From RGIG4034 sp045628945 (lineage in GTDB: Bacteria; Bacillota; Clostridia; Lachnospirales; Lachnospiraceae): a stretch of 23,901 nt of DNA. This document shows, one piece after another, positions 23,632 to 23,901 of the stretch. The notes below the pieces were generated by a model. That model had not been told where the DNA came from. It did no database searches and worked only from the letters and a program-made list of their open reading frames with translations. The position numbers and the translations under genes were made by a program. Each line of letters starts with the position of its first letter. The stretch's first letter is position 1. The stretch covers positions 1 to 23,901 of the forward strand of contig JAZQQG010000029.1 of NCBI GenBank assembly GCA_045628945.1. Direction: 5' to 3'.

Positions 23632-23670
23632 GGTGGCAAGGAAGCCACCTAAGACCTATTTCAAGGAGGA
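23632..23670 (+). promoter_or_regulatory. Flagellin leader with two CsrA-type sites, one in a hairpin and one in the ribosome binding site
   Basis: GGTGGC (23632-23637) and GCCACC (23644-23649) form a hairpin whose loop is AAGGAA, giving a CAAGGA site at 23637-23642. A second CAAGGA at 23662-23667 is part of the Shine-Dalgarno AAGGAGGA (23663-23670). CsrA binds GGA in such loops and at the Shine-Dalgarno; in Bacillus subtilis hag this blocks translation and is relieved by FliW. The same arrangement is seen here. Confidence 0.65.
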
Positions 23671-23677
23671 AATAATT

Positions 23678-23901
23678 ATGGTAGTACAGCACAATCTTAC
23701 AGCAATGAATACTCAGCGTCAGCTGAACATCACCACGAGTTCTCAGAAGAAGGTAACCGAGCAGTTATCTTCCGGTTACAAGATCAACAGAGCAGCAGAT
23801 GATGCTGCAGGCTTAACCATCAGTGAGAAGATGAGAAGCCAGGTTAGAGGTCTGAAGCAGGCATCCGCCAATGCTGAAGACGGTGTATCCTGCGTACAGA
23901 C
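23678..23901 (+). CDS. Flagellin, N-terminal part (3' end outside window)
   Basis: The first 74 codons and two extra bases of a flagellin gene: MVVQHNLTAMNTQRQLNITT, then LSSGYKINRAADDAAGLTIS and EKMRSQVRGLKQASANAEDG, the conserved flagellin D0/D1 N terminus. The start ATG at 23678 is seven bases after AAGGAGGA. The reading stays open to the window end, so the gene is cut by the edge and not broken. It has its own sigma-D promoter. It could be a tandem copy of the flagellin ending at 225, but the two visible parts do not overlap, so their similarity cannot be assessed. Confidence 0.97.
   Translation, partial: MVVQHNLTAMNTQRQLNITTSSQKKVTEQLSSGYKINRAADDAAGLTISEKMRSQVRGLKQASANAEDGVSCVQ

Overview
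The window looks like part of a chromosome from a motile, low-to-mid GC Firmicute, most likely a Lachnospiraceae-type Clostridium relative. The reasons are flagellins at both ends, strong AGGAGG-type ribosome binding sites, a sigma-D/CsrA-type flagellin leader, and protein families (DUF2194, DUF2304, DUF4832, PqqD-like, NTP_transf_5-like) that often occur together in that group. All family names come from reading the sequence; no search was run.

Layout. Bases 1-225 are the 3' end of one flagellin gene with its terminator. A SulP/STAS anion transporter (429-2084) follows under its own promoter. A promoter that overlaps a terminator (2102-2169) then starts a long, tightly packed same-strand run to 19189: a small PqqD-like protein, an SDR-PelD fusion, PelE, a large GT-C-like membrane protein, a DUF2194 protein, PelF, PelG, a DUF2304 protein, a GT4 and a GT2 glycosyltransferase, a DUF4832 TIM-barrel-like protein, a Wzx/MATE-like flippase and a predicted nucleotidyltransferase. 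This is a Gram-positive Pel-like exopolysaccharide locus with extra glycan genes. PelD keeps the RxxD c-di-GMP I-site motif but has lost the GGDEF catalytic motif.

A second set of genes surrounds the Pel genes and looks like an undescribed peptide or protein maturation/export module: the PqqD-like protein at the operon start, the nucleotidyltransferase at its end, a 159-aa secreted-type protein with a leader-like N terminus (KPVAIAAEEMFEGVYAASG), an ABC exporter without a C39 peptidase domain, a PqqD/HPr-kinase-like fusion on the minus strand, and a divergent S26-type Ser/His peptidase. My working model is that the leader is recognised by the PqqD-like parts, the kinase-like and nucleotidyltransferase-like proteins modify the cargo or a partner, the peptidase removes the leader, and the ABC protein exports the product. 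Its place in and around the Pel operon suggests a matrix or cell-surface role.

The window ends in the 5' part of a second flagellin gene (23678 onward). It has a near-consensus sigma-D promoter and a leader with two CAAGGA motifs, one in a hairpin loop and one in the Shine-Dalgarno, which is the hallmark of CsrA repression. A c-di-GMP-responsive polysaccharide locus therefore sits between two flagellin genes. No tRNA, rRNA, CRISPR array or insertion sequence was seen, and no gap without a gene exceeds 300 bases.
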